A stretch of DNA of 64,000 nucleotides, taken from positions 1-64,000 of the forward strand of contig VWZL01003481.1 in assembly GCA_013396915.1 (NCBI GenBank), in the 5' to 3' direction. The position numbers and the translations under genes are program-made. The stretch's first letter is position 1, and every line of letters begins with the position of its first letter. This DNA comes from Stercorarius parasiticus. Its lineage: Eukaryota; Chordata; Aves; Charadriiformes; Stercorariidae. The notes beneath the pieces were generated by a model. It was not told the origin of the DNA. It made no database searches and was given only the letters and a program-made list of their open reading frames with translations. Positions 47,401-59,973 of this stretch are shown in pieces.

Positions 47401-47779
47401 TATGAATACTTGCCAAAATTTTATTTTAGAAAAGTATAATAAAAATAAAAAATATTAAATATTTCCAAGCAGAACATAGCCGCTGACCTTCTGACAGATA
47501 CAGCAACTTGACAGAGTACAACCCAGTCTCCATTAAATATGGGAATGGAATTTGGACTCCTAACTGGTATACTTACCTCTACACCACAATGTATCATGAG
47601 ACTCTTACTTCAGACTGCAATATGTAATTCTGAAATGTTATTTTCTTTCAAGTACAACATGCCATTTTTTAACCTTAAACAGAACCTGGAATGGGAATGA
47701 AAAATTCGCTTGCAGATTTAGAATACTTTCGTTGATAAAGACAAAGCACTCCAAGACATATTGTTTTCACATGGTTTAC
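41418..47779. other. PTPN13 intron w3-w4, 6.4 kb
   Basis: AT-rich intron with many short A and T runs. Overlapping open frames on the minus strand at 44105-44604 come from a purine-rich stretch and look like composition artefacts. I see no gene, RNA gene or identifiable transposon. Confidence 0.55.
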
Positions 47780-47879
47780 CTTGACCTCTGAGAATTAGCT
47801 TGACTTGATGTAGAGATATCGTCAGCACCTGGCAAAGCACCACTGCCATCATCTCTCTTGAAGCCTTCATTTCTTCTCA
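47780..47879 (-). CDS. PTPN13: PTPN13 exon w3: linker before the coiled coil
   Basis: Encodes RRNEGFKRDDGSGALPGADD and ISTSSQANSQRS. It corresponds to mammalian VRRSEASKRFESSSGLPGVD, with the GLPG/ALPG and SQxxSQR parts kept. Acceptor TTTGCTAG, donor GTAAAC, 100 bases, phase 1 in and phase 2 out. Confidence 0.92.
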
Positions 47880-49580
47880 CTAGCAAACCAAAATACAAAT
47901 TAATACCTGACTGGGCAACAAAGCACACAGAGTAATCCCACCTAAAAATCAAGGACTTATCAGTCATATGAGATTACTTAGAAAGAACCAGATTCATGTG
48001 TTCTGCAAAATGGCATTACAGCATTAGACAAACTAGCATTATGAAGTTGATTTCAGTTTTCAAAGCAATCTTATAGTTTTCCCCAACCAAAACAGCTGCA
48101 CTACACAAGTCCTTTGAAGAAGAATACTAAGGAAGGCCTAAAAGAAACCACAACAAAAAAAACCTCATACACAATTGCATAGACACCTCTCAAGGTGACA
48201 CATTTCTTTGTCAGTCATGACTTGAGACACATACATGCCAGAGACATCATACAAAACCACTCCAGAACAGAAATAGAGCAGCTAGGTAAAGTAATTATGC
48301 ATCCAGTTCACAGGAAGAGAGTTAAGAAACCCAGTATATATGTTGCTGAGCTCCTGTGTTTCATTTTTGTCCCTGGAATCTGACTCCTCCTTATAATTTA
48401 TCCATTTTTTTTCTTCTGGCAATACACCAACCTGCTATTCTGTTTGTAATAGTTATCTCCTTTGCTGCTACATTTTCCTGTAGTAGCACCTGAGATGCTA
48501 CATGTAGAGCTTGATTTTGCGAACTACTTCACTTTCATCTCTTACTGTACCCTTCATAAACAGAGCTAGCAGGAGAGCTCTCACAGAACAATTACAGCCA
48601 CGTTGATTTAGAAATAACTCTTTTTGACAGTCCTTTCACTGAGTCCAGAATACTAGTACTAGTAGCCAGAAAGCTGCTCTCTCGTCTGTACAAACTTAGG
48701 AGTCATTGACTTTGGACTGGAACACATAAACAGCCTGTTCTAAAAGGCAAAAAAATTAAGGGAAATGCATTATAGGAGCCTTGCTACTTGGTACTGCTCC
48801 TTAGGCTTCTGGCTCAGTAAGAGGACAAATACAAGGAAGGTTGCAAGAGCAGCAAGGACAGGGAGGCTGGGTTGGAATTCTGTGCGTAGAGAATACATAC
48901 GGTGCAGCTATAGTCTAGCTTCCTAGCTATTGCTTTCTTTCCTCATTTTCATCAAATGGTTTGGCTCCATCACTTATAATGATTCTGTGAAGCTGATTGT
49001 TTCATCAGCTGTGCTCTTGACTTCTTTTCACCATTCTAGCACTTCTTTCAAAAAATGCTCCAAGCATTTACTTCCATGCTGTGCTTCCACTGTGTAAGAA
49101 AATGCTTCCTGCCATAGATCAGTGAACAACCCTTTGTACCATCTCCTGCTTTTCCAAGCCATTTATTTCATGGACCTTACCTAAATTTATCATACAAACA
49201 GCCTGTACTATGTACTACTTTTACATTGCACTGGAATCGTTGGCCTGTAAGTTATCAACCATTTAACCCTCACAGTAAAACGCACTGATATAAAAAGAAT
49301 TAAACTGCGTATGTTCCATATAAAGCTTTTGCAATTTACTACTACTGTACACTAACTCCTCAATCATTTTTGTGCCTCTGAAGACAGCAAGTTATTTAAA
49401 ACAAGCACTCCAGTAAAAAGTTAACCATTTCCACCTTCTCCTACCAAGTTCCCTTCCGGAGTGCTAAATGTCAAACTCATTTCTGAACAGACTGCCAATT
49501 ATGCTGAACTGTACACAATGTTGTAATTACATGAGATCATCTTACAACTTTGTATGAGTGGTAATTTTTTTTTTTTTTTT
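47880..49580. other. PTPN13 intron w2-w3, 1.7 kb
   Basis: Starts, on the transcript strand, with a poly-A run next to the N at 49581. No gene or named repeat otherwise. A stretch near 49085-49110 faintly resembles an old amniote repeat but not enough to call. Confidence 0.5.
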
Positions 49581-49676
49581 NTTGCCTGAAATCTGGTTCT
49601 GAAGAAATAACTGACGGACTTTCACTCGAAGTACTATAAACGTCACTGTGGTAAGATTTGTACCTTCTCAAAGGCT
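49581..49676 (-). CDS. PTPN13: PTPN13 exon w2: linker exon ending at an ambiguous base
   Basis: Encodes PLRRYKSYHSDVYSTSSESP then SVISSEPDFRQ, matching mammalian PVRRYKTYHGDVFSTSSESP. Acceptor ACTTTCAG. The exon must donate one more base (expected G) to complete the Val codon begun in w3; that base is the N at 49581, and the next bases are a run of A, with no GT. The true donor is therefore hidden by an assembly error or gap. With the N counted, the exon is 96 bases and phase 1 at both ends. Confidence 0.92.
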
Positions 49677-52600
49677 CTGAAAGTTTAAATCAGGGTATCA
49701 GAAGAGTAAGACAGCAACAGTTCTAATACAAAAATCAAACACAAATTAACATTTGAAATTTTCTGAAATCTTTTCAAAACTTTTTTTTAAATGCCCATCT
49801 GTGGCTGCAGAGTCTGAAAGCAAACACTCAGGGGATGCTGTGCAGTCCCATTCTGTCCCCGCAGTCTGAGGGTTCTGCGGTCTGCCTGGCCTCTCTTGGC
49901 TATCCTAACAGAGCCACCTCCTCTGAACTTCTCTCTCATCATCTATTTCAAGTTAAAACTATTATTTAACAAAAACAACAAAACCCAAGACAGAAACCAA
50001 TCTCTCCTGCAAACAAAACTCATGAAAACATTTGGAGTGCACCTCGTGTGTGTAGAAAGCAACCAGCAGGACTCAGTCCCTGACTCCTTCACAATGAAAA
50101 AGGAAAAATATCCACAGAGACAAAGCAGGAACTGAAAAATTATAATCCTTTCAGCTCATCTTTGACATCCACAAAATATGATTCAGTGGATTCTTTAAAC
50201 AACATACTGGAGTAAAGGACTCCACAGTAGTGGTATGTACTGGACATTTACAACAATCTCCCAAAACTTTCCTATGCAGAAGCTAATGAACAACCGCACG
50301 GTGTGCATAAAAGCAGAAAACAAAACAAAAAAAATGAAAATGCCCTCATTTGGGATTACCAATGCTTCACTGTTTAAGTGAGAGAAAACTTCAGGTGTCT
50401 TTATTTGCAGAAGGCCGTCTCTGTTCATGTTTTTGAAAACAAAAGCGATGATATAGAGGAAACACACGTAACCGCTGTGAAGACAACTGCAAATCACTAC
50501 AGCAAGGAATATAAAGTGTAAGGCTACAAAATGGGGAATACATGAGCCGATGAGTCTGGACGCTGCAAAAACGTAGTCAGAGGTTCCAACTTCCCACATC
50601 CAGAAAACAAAATGCCTGGTGAAAAATCCTGTGAGAACAATAAACCTGCAGCATAACCAGTGTTAGGTCAGAGGGCAAGTTAGGCATGCAGTCAATGGCA
50701 CTACTCATTCAGACTTCCTACAGAAGCATGGGAAACTCCAAATAGGAAAAAGGCATGAAAAGATGTGGTAACACAGCTGACCAAGACTAAAGACTAGTTC
50801 ATGTTAATTTTGGAGTATCAGTTTCCAAAACCTTCCTCCTTAAAAGCCAGCATTTCCCCCGTTTCTACCAGCTCTCTTGGGTTGTCCAGTTCCCCACTGT
50901 CCCACCAAATACAAGATTCTTTAAGAAAACTGGGAAAACTCACCATTCAACCCATGAAACCAACTGCTCCCAACAACCCATCTCAGTTGTAGAGTTTAGC
51001 AGCATAAAACACAATTAATCCTAAGGACATTTGACATTACTTTCAGAAACGAGCAATACTGCTTGCACATTTGCAAACCAACCTACAGCACCATGAAGAG
51101 AATTCACTGGGGGGGTGTGGGGTTGCTTCAGTCTTTCACTATGGCTACTTTCAGCTTTCTGGATTATACAACAAAGAAATCTACTGCCACTCTAGCAATT
51201 ACTTGCCTAACAAGGGAAATAAAAAACAAATTCAGTGGGTAGAGATGTATTTTTAAAATGCTCCCAGCCCTTTAAGTGAGGCATCAATCCAAACATGATA
51301 CTGGAGCTACAGTACAGAAATGTTTAACTGAAAACAGATCTCTTCTTTCCCAGTAGCTTTATTAGCTGTAGGTTTTTCAAGTCTGCTAAACCGACTTTGA
51401 AACAAGATGATGGAAAGAGAACAATAAAGTACAACATGAGATTTTAAACGGATTTTTTTTTTCCACCTAGTCAGCAGTCTGCGCTTCCTGAATCACACAC
51501 AAATTGTGCCTCCATCTTGCTTTTTCAAGACATGAAATATTGCAAAAAATAAATGTAGAGTGGTAAAACAGAAATATGTAGTTAAAATACAAAACAAGAG
51601 TTTGTATGTGGTGGCGTGATATCTGACTCCTCAGGGTATTTGACTTCTCTTGACTCATCCTGTTAGCAGGAGTTGGCACCTTGCTGTAGGCCAAGGGGTA
51701 AGTTCACGAGCCAAGAAACATAAAGCAAGATTCCCAGTCATTGCTTGTCTCAATGTTTTCACAGGTCTCCACATGAGGCTCAGCCAGGTTTAAACCTCCC
51801 AGCATTTGCAATGTAGAGACAGAGATGGGACCACCCTCCTTTCTTGTCACATCTAGGCTTATCCCAATAACACAAGCAAAGGTATTCTTCTCATCTTCTG
51901 GAGGCATTTTACTACCTTTCCACATGGGGCTGCATCAAGGACTATCAGCCTTTTCAGCATAGGGACAAAAAGTTTAAAGGCACTTAAGCAGCTACAGCCT
52001 GAAATTCGGGATAAATCCTCTAGATTTTTCTTTGCTTTGCTCAGTTTAGGGAAAAAAAAAATATATATAGATGTGGAACTGTTTGCTACTGGGGCATCTT
52101 CTCTTTGGCAGCCAGCCTCCAGTTCTCTGCTGGTATGTAGACGGTCTGTGTACACCCCCTACACATTACCCCAACATAGCACCTCCTCTTAACCAAAATT
52201 AATCTTTTCTGGGGCATGGACAGGATATACACTGCTGACGTTCAAATAAATTGTAAATATTATGACTACTGTATCTATAATGCTTGCAAAATTACCCAAA
52301 TAATTTATGCTCTCTCCTCTCTCCCAGCAAATTCTCCTCAATTCCAACATATCATATTAGGATTTAACTTCAGAGAAGGCACTTGGACCACATCCAAGCC
52401 AAACTTCTGCTTAAGAACTGTCTTCCAAAGGTCATGAAGTCTCAGTTCTGGGATCAAGTTACAGCTAAGCTTTTCATACAGTAGTTTCAAAAATGAGGAC
52501 ACCCTTCTAGCCTGTCTGGATGGGAAGGAACTGAAAGATGACATCAATAAAAGTTAAAGGCGACAATAAAACAACTTATCTCCCATATTTACAATTTTGC

Positions 52601-55600
52601 CTGGGATTTTTGAATGGTCTGCATTTGTTGTTTTGGGGTTTTTTTGTGTAGTTGTTTGGTTTGGGGAGAGACTTCAGAATTGGATTTAACTTCTAGGAAC
52701 ATCAAGCGCAATGTAGCAAAAATCATTCTACCAATTACCATTGTTAACAACTCAGTGTTTAGATTAGAGTCTCTACCCAGAACACTTCAAGTCATTTCAC
52801 ACCTTGGCAGAAAAACAAACCTGAGTTTAAGCATGTTTTGAGTCCATAACTGAAATGAATATACAAAACCTGCACTAATAATAGAAGTTAACACACAGTA
52901 GTGCTACGATGCAGAGATAAATGAAGCATCACAATTTGAAGGTTCTGTGTTTGTGCTGCTTAGTGCTGCAGTGGTGCTTTTTCAAGCTTCCTATCAAAGC
53001 CAGCAGAGCACCACCTTACAGACATAATGCAGCATAAAAAAAACCAAAACACACTATTTACGCAAGGCAAGACATGCAAGCCCAGACAAGTAATTTACAG
53101 AAAGCCTCACCTCGGCCAATTTCAACAGAAACCAGAGAACCACATTTAGCTTGGAATTTCATTATCCTGAACACATGACTCACATTAGATACACAGGTTT
53201 TCAAATACATATTATTACAGAATTATTGCTTGCCGTACAGAAAAGGAAAAGGACAGAGAAGATGGCAGAGTTAAACAGGCAATTTCATGACAAGAAAGGA
53301 GCTCTCCTTTGCTCTTTGAGGTTTATTGGTGCATTTCTCAATTATGTAGGAGTGTTACTATAAGACCATTTAAAACACATTAACTGTCCTTTAGGAGAGG
53401 CTTGGACTTGCTTCTTTGACAAGAACTTAACCAATAGGTTACAGTCATATTTACTCTTATTTTTTCCACCTTTAATCTAAGAAAACTTGAATTATCTTAT
53501 GCAAGGCAGCACAGGTTTAACAGGAAGAACGTAGAGATCCAGAATAAATCCCTAGTAAGGATTCATATCCAACAAGTGCACAAGGGAAACAAATCCATTC
53601 AGCCTTCTAGGGGAGCAGGCTCATTTTAACTGGCAACGTTTCCACTACCCATATTCTAAATGAAAAAAACTGTGTTGTGCAGGCATCGGAAGTCACCAGC
53701 CATCCAGGCGACTCCCTCGAGAGCCTAAAGGACATCTGATGTGTCGGGTCTAGCAGGATCCGAGTGACAGGAAGAAACAGAACCATGTAGAATTGCCAAA
53801 ACCATATATCTCTAGGGCTAGGCTGGGAAGGAAAAACAGTAAGATTAAAAATAACAACTCCGGGGTCTGGTAAGAACTGAGTCTCTTGTACTTAGAAAGA
53901 CACCCTTTTTTTCTAGATCACGCCATCTAGTATAAGGTATGTACATGGACACAAACACAGATTGAAAGTGTGGGACAATAAAATTGTTTGGTTTAATTTA
54001 AATGTTTTATCCAACTGAAAATGTAACGTGTTGACTAAAAATTGATAATCCCAGACTATGAGCTGATGAAAGCTAAATAAAGAAGATAAAGCAGATGCCA
54101 CTTTGCTGGGCAATTAACAGAATTCTAAGAGCTGTTTTATTACCTTATATTAAACTATGTAATTCATAACAAAATACTAGCGGCTGATGCCAGAGCTCTT
54201 GTACTTGACAGAAATCCCACAAAAATATCTTTCTTTTTCCTTGAAAAGCCAACTTCTGTAGCCTCAGTAAAATTAACAACTGAAAGTTTTCCATCTAAAA
54301 TAGTATCAGTCCACTATCCTGCCCTTCAGCTTCATTAATATGATTTCTAAACACTGTTCTAACTGAACTTTATCTTTACCGGACATACCAACCACGTCAG
54401 GATTCATTTTGCTGCCACTCAACTTAAATCATACTGCAGCACAACGACCTTAAGACATGTGTAAACTGAGCCTTAATTTGCTTTCACATGCAAACAGATA
54501 CACCATTGTGGATGAGTCACATTTCCTCTGCTTAGCCTACACCTGAACTGAGTACATACAATGCATGAGAAAAAGTATGCACATTTCATTGAATTTATAC
54601 AGGTAGGTTTGTAAATTCTTCTTTTGCCCTAAACCCCATCTCCCATTTAACCCACTTCTACACAAGCTCAAAAATTCCTATCTCTGAGGCTTCGTTTGCT
54701 GGGATAAATTTATTACCAACAGCTGCCTGATTATCTGTAAAAATTTCCCCTTATCCAAAAATCCAGCTTTAAACTAAGGCAACTTTTAAAATCCAGACAT
54801 TTAGAGTATCCCTAACCATAACTCCCCACCTAAACACAGATAGTCGTAATATTCTCATTTTCTAAGTGAGATCCAGATGAGTCTTCAGGGTAGATAATGA
54901 AAACATTGTTTTGGGGAGATAAAGACACAGAAGACTTAGGAGGCAGAGACCCAACTCTAGAAACACAGAATATTACTGCTTCTTCATGCTGACTGTATGA
55001 AGTAGAGAGCAATAAGTGGACAAAAAAAAAAAAGAGACAAAAAGAAAAGAGGACCTTATCATTTGGGTTTTTAGTTGGAAAAAACAAAGGTAAGAAGAGA
55101 GAGGAATAAGCACAACTTGAGGCTCTGGGATTCACGTGGTTCCCAGCTGCAAAAACATTTAACAAAGGCTTGAGAATATTCCCAAACCACCGCCATTCCA
55201 TGACCGCTGCATTCAGCATTCCAAATGCTTCAGCAAGATCAGCTTTTTTGGTATCCTTCCCTCTTTTCCCTCTCTCTCTGCTATTCAACCCACAGACAGC
55301 TACATTACTACTCTCCTAACTGATTTTGTGCTCCAGTTTCCACCAGGACATAAGCAATCTTTACACACCTTGCTCCGTCATGCATCTCATTTACACGAGC
55401 ATCCTCGTAAGCAAAACTGCATATAAAAAAAAAAGAAGTATGCGCATCCACCCATAACAAGGCGGGTGGAAGCTGCCTAAGCAAATAAAAGGGAAAGATT
55501 CATACAAGGCTACCGTCTCACAGCCTTGTGCCTTACTACTGTGCCATTTGAAGGCAGGCCTGAGATACAAAAACTGAAGTGTGTTTACACTTCACAACTC

Positions 55601-58600
55601 GCAGAAGATACAATCACTTTTGTGGGTGAGAAGGCAAAGCAAGCTGTAGGCAAGGGAGAACAGATGATGCTTTCACACTCTTAAGTGGCAATGCAGGCTT
55701 GCAAAGTATTATTTTCTCTCTGAAATGGGACACTATCAGTTGGCGCCAAGCAACGATTTCCAAGTTTCAAAAGAACAACAAAACCAAAATCTGCTCTCCT
55801 GGTACAGATAAACTGCTTGGGTTTAACACCTAACAACTTCACAACTCTAAACAATTCCACCTAAGCTCACAAAACCTACATAACAAAAACAAGAATGAAC
55901 AATAACAGCAGAGATGCAGATTAATACATATTTTTGGAGTGTCTTACTAGTGTTCAGAATTGGCTACACCTGAAGTCAAATGGCAGTCTTTCCCTTCCCC
56001 CGACTTGGCTAAACACCTAATCATCTTTAGCATACAAGAGCTAAACAACCTCAACCCTGAAACTGTACAGCAGAATAACATATAAAACAGCCCGTTCATG
56101 AGCAAGGCACTTGCAATGACACTGTCTTTGGAAGGCTTGTGAGGCTAAATCTGAGATGTTCTGACTGTAAGATTACAGTGCAGTTTAGATGGTCTGTAGC
56201 TCACTACAAACTACTCTATTACAGCACAGCTATAATTAAAGCTCTGTCATTCTTTCCACTATAAACTCTACTTTTCATGAGTTTATAATCTGCATCATAA
56301 AAAGCTGTTCTGAGTGAAAGCTTGGCATACCACAGCCTGTGCAGGAGTACATTTTCTTTTTCCAAGACAGTCAGAGCTCCTTAAGGTTTTATGAATAACA
56401 AAAAGTTTGCCAGCTTAACCCAAAACAAGTTAAAGAAATATGCCACATGTCACTTAAGTTCCTTTGTAGTTTGAGGAGGGAAGTTTTATCTGGCCGAGTT
56501 TAACCCGCAGAAAGTCCAATGCCACTTCACAATTCAAAAACAGAAAATCAACATACAACTGAAAGCAGAGTCTTGCTACAATTTACACAGACTTAACTGT
56601 AACCAAGACCTGGATTCAACTAAATTGAAAATATCCCCATACCTACCAAAGAGAAGGCAGATTTTGTCCTCTCTACTAAACCCTGTTCCCATGACTCCTT
56701 GCCCATTCCTCCCCTCCAACCTGAACAGACCCTTATCCCCGACTACACAAGCTTTCAAGATAGCTTACACTCCTTCTCTGTTTTTCCTTTCAATGCCTCT
56801 CCTTTCAGGTCGTGCTGTGTTCCACGTATGGAAAGAGCAGTAGTTGCTGTCATTTTCTGTGGACTTCTTTCCACTCCATTTCTAGTCGTTGCCCACCTAT
56901 CCACTATATGACTACCAGCTGTAGGCAATAAGATACCCTTGCATCAAGCGCTCCACAAGAAACTGCCATCCCTGCCTTTATCAAGACAGGTGGCATTTTA
57001 CCACAGCTTTCCATGCAGTTGCCCTTATCTCACAGCTAGGTTGGACTTACGTCAGAAGAGCAATTCCACACACACTTGATAATGCCTGACATTTGAAAAT
57101 ATCTGTCTACCCATTAAGTGCTTGAAAATTACGTACAATAGTAATGCACAAAAAACTTACAGACTGTATTTTTCATGTCTTTCATAGATGAAACTAGCAA
57201 TAGACTCTTTTTATGAAAGACCTCAAGGGACTCATCTGTTGTAAACAAGATGTGAGATAAGGAACAGTAAAACATATGGAAAAAAGGAAAAGGGAAAGCA
57301 GTCTTAATAGACTACCAGGCTTTATGTATTAAGGCTTTCGTGAATCTGCTTATTAAGGTGGAAGAGAATACTTTCAGTCAGGCCTCTCAAGCCCTGTAAA
57401 ACACAGCTGCAACTAACTCCTATGTGAAAAAGTATTCCCCATCCATCTCACTAAAATACTCGTTTAAACTGTCTCTCATTAAAAATCCACATTCACAACT
57501 AGATTCTGGCCCAAAACTTTTCAGTAGTTAACTGACAAAAAAAAGAAAAGAAAAAAGAGCCTAAAATAACACAGCAGAGCATACACTCCTAACTTCAATT
57601 CAAGAGTGAAACATACCTCCTTTCTCTGTTGAAAGTAGAGAACTCAGAAGACGAGAACAATTCAACCCAGCTATCTGTTGAGAAAGTATCTTAATTTTTT
57701 TTCTAGCAAGTAATAACTGTGAATTCAGAAGGACGGGCGGTGAGTCTTTAGCTATTGCCTCAATCTTCCCTATACAGATTTATCACTCAGCTCCTGTGAC
57801 TATTAAGCCCCAGTTCCCGGTTTACTTTGACTGCACTTTCAGCCATTCCGTTTACGAATCGAGTAGTTTCACACATCCGAACTATCTCAGCTTGCAAGGC
57901 ACAGGCACATTATGTCTTCTGTCTCCCAATCTGTTTGAATGAGAATGATAAACTCTTGCTCATCAATGGGTTTGGCCAAGCTTTCGGTTTTGCTGTTTTG
58001 CAACACAAACCTGCATTCCTGAACAACACAGCTATTGAGCTTTCCCAATGCAGGGAGTGGCCTCCTCCTAAACTTTGTCAGCTGCCTTTCTCCAAAAATC
58101 TGAATACTCATATACTTGAGATGGTCCCCTTCAATTTCAGGCTCTTTAACCAAAAACCAATGAACCTTTCCTGTATCTCATCAGACACATCAGTAGATAA
58201 TGACCGATGGTGAACATTCAGATAAACAGTGGTATCACCACAGTACTACTTCCATTTATGTTCACTCCTTCACGTTATAACATAACCCCCATCAGAAGAT
58301 GCTAATTTGATAGCACAAAAAACCTCCAGCTGTCTTGTCTGTACAACTTCTACAGAAATCACAGTAGCTTTTTAAACTGCCTATGCCATTTCAGTAACAG
58401 TCCTTTCTGAAGCACAAGGCTCACATGCATAGCAGAGAAAGAACTGGCTTCCCATGCTAACCGCAATATAAGCATCTTGTGAGATGGCCACAAGGGGCAC
58501 GAACAGGCATTTTTAGAAATTCAACCTTGACAAAAGGCGTTATCATCTCTCCTTAATAAGGAGGTGTTTACACCTCAGTGCAGGAAAATGAGGCAAAAAG

Positions 58601-59409
58601 TGATCTCCCCCAGTTATTTCTGTCACACAACAGACAGGCAGTCGTGAGTTTTCAACTGTATACATTTTGAATGCACCTGAATAAATGACTGAGCTAGCTC
58701 TGTACATATAGCTCTTCTACTATATACCTCAGATGACTAAATTATGCCTTCTGGCCCATCGCATGCAGGATCCGACTGCTCCCAGTTTCTATCCAACTGT
58801 CCCAAATTTACAACCCCTGAAAATCACGTCACATTTACAAAGCAAACAAATATGCAGTTCCCCTTATAGGGTTCTGCATAAGGACCATTTTATAAGTTTA
58901 CAGAAAACAAATACAAAGCCTTTCCCCCCCCGCCCCAAGCATTCTTTTAATTAACTAATGGAACTTGTTGTCAAGTATTCCCACTGAGGTGAAGATCTTA
59001 ACATGAGTCCAAAAGTAACTTCATATTTAAGGGCTTAACTGTATCATCCATTCTTCCTTTCCTCTGGGGTATAAATCCATCTCTAACAGCTGGAGATGAG
59101 GATTTTCCTTCAAGGAAAATTACTTGACAATTGCCTATTAACAACCCTTTTTTTTCTTTTTCTAATTATAATTGATGATACTGGCTGACTTACAGAGATG
59201 AACTATTTTCACTGGGTAAGCAATCTGGACAAGCACATTTATCTTCATTGGCAACAGACATTCTAATGCTTTTATTTTACCTAAAAAAAAAAGAACATGA
59301 AGCGAAGATCTCGGTAGTTTCAAGAGCTGCTACAAGAGAACTCAAATTTATCAGAGAAATCTTTGCTTAATGACTAGAACACTCAGAAAAATCAAAAAGC
59401 TTCACTAAC
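49677..59409. other. PTPN13 intron w1-w2, 9.7 kb
   Basis: The largest intron in the window. It contains a CpG-bearing block at 50290-50575, a 152-codon open frame on the gene strand (54830-55288), overlapping open frames on both strands at 57827-58213, and a C run at 58925-58938. None can be tied to a protein family and no transposon is recognisable. Confidence 0.55.
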
Positions 59410-59973
59410 CTTCTACATTCATAGCTTCCCTCAGAAGCTGCAACTTCTTCTGTCTCTCTCTTATCCTGTCAAAGGCACTTGATATTGCTGCAGAAGTTGA
59501 TGTCTCAGGCACATGGCGTGTTTGGTCCATTTTTTGTGGTCCGAAGACATCCAGTGCTATGCTCCCATCAGAGTATCTTGCTTCCTTGTTTCTGGTAGCA
59601 GTAGTAGTCCATACTGTAAATGCTTCACACCGATGGTTGTGCCCGTGAGAGCCTCCAGCATGGTCCCTCTCAGCTGCCTTGTCAGTTGTGCAAAGCAAAT
59701 CTGTGGAGGATGCCCATACTTTCCTCTTGGGAGTGAGATCTGTATGAAGGTGACCTTTTTTTTCAAACTCACTGGTTTTACATCTATGAGGACAAAAAAC
59801 ATCTTCCTGTCCCGAGTTGTAATCTGCGGAAATGCCCTGGAGTAAGTCCTCCTCGCCTTGTGTTCCTCTGATGGACAGAAATCCCATAGACTTGCTAAGT
59901 CCTTTGTTTAGCATGGTCTGCTGAGAGAAGTGAGCTTTGTGTCCATCGGGTGCATTAACCACTGATGTTTTTC
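59410..59973 (-). CDS. PTPN13: PTPN13 exon w1: long linker between KIND and FERM domains
   Basis: A 564-base exon, the largest in the window. It encodes HFSQQTMLNKGLSKSMGFLS, WASSTDLLCTTDKAAE, EARYSDGSIALDVFGPQKMD and RIRERQKKLQLLREAMNVE; all four blocks are close to mammals, while the parts between them vary. The last block is a basic amphipathic helix. Acceptor TTGTTCCAG, donor GTTAGT, phase 1 at both ends. Earlier exons (KIND domain) are not in the window: I searched 59974-64000 and found no matching sequence. Confidence 0.96.

Larger units (their letters stand above)
1509..59973 (-). other. PTPN13: PTPN13 partial gene, 38 internal exons
   Basis: Protein tyrosine phosphatase non-receptor type 13 is a very large cytoplasmic scaffold phosphatase found under the plasma membrane and at junctions. 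In mammals its PDZ domains bind C-terminal tails of partners such as Fas, ephrin-B and LIM proteins, and its FERM domain targets it to the cortex. The exons here encode, in order, the linker after the KIND domain, coiled coil, FERM, five PDZ domains and the start of the phosphatase domain. Introns are mostly 0.1 to 4 kb, the largest 9.7 kb. All splice phases agree from one exon to the next, which is strong evidence that the set is complete within the window. All donors are GT except two problem sites, after w2 and after w18. The KIND-domain exons and promoter are beyond the right edge; the catalytic cysteine exon is beyond the left edge. Identity rests on recalled family sequence, not on an alignment run. 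Confidence 0.97.

Noticed and set aside
49085..49175. Faint similarity to an old amniote repeat (GTGTAAGAAAATGCTTCCT)
   Set aside because: Too short and diverged to support a call without a profile search.
57415..57500. TATGTGAAAAAGTATTCCCC, also reminiscent of an old repeat
   Set aside because: Only about 20 bases resemble it; not enough to annotate.
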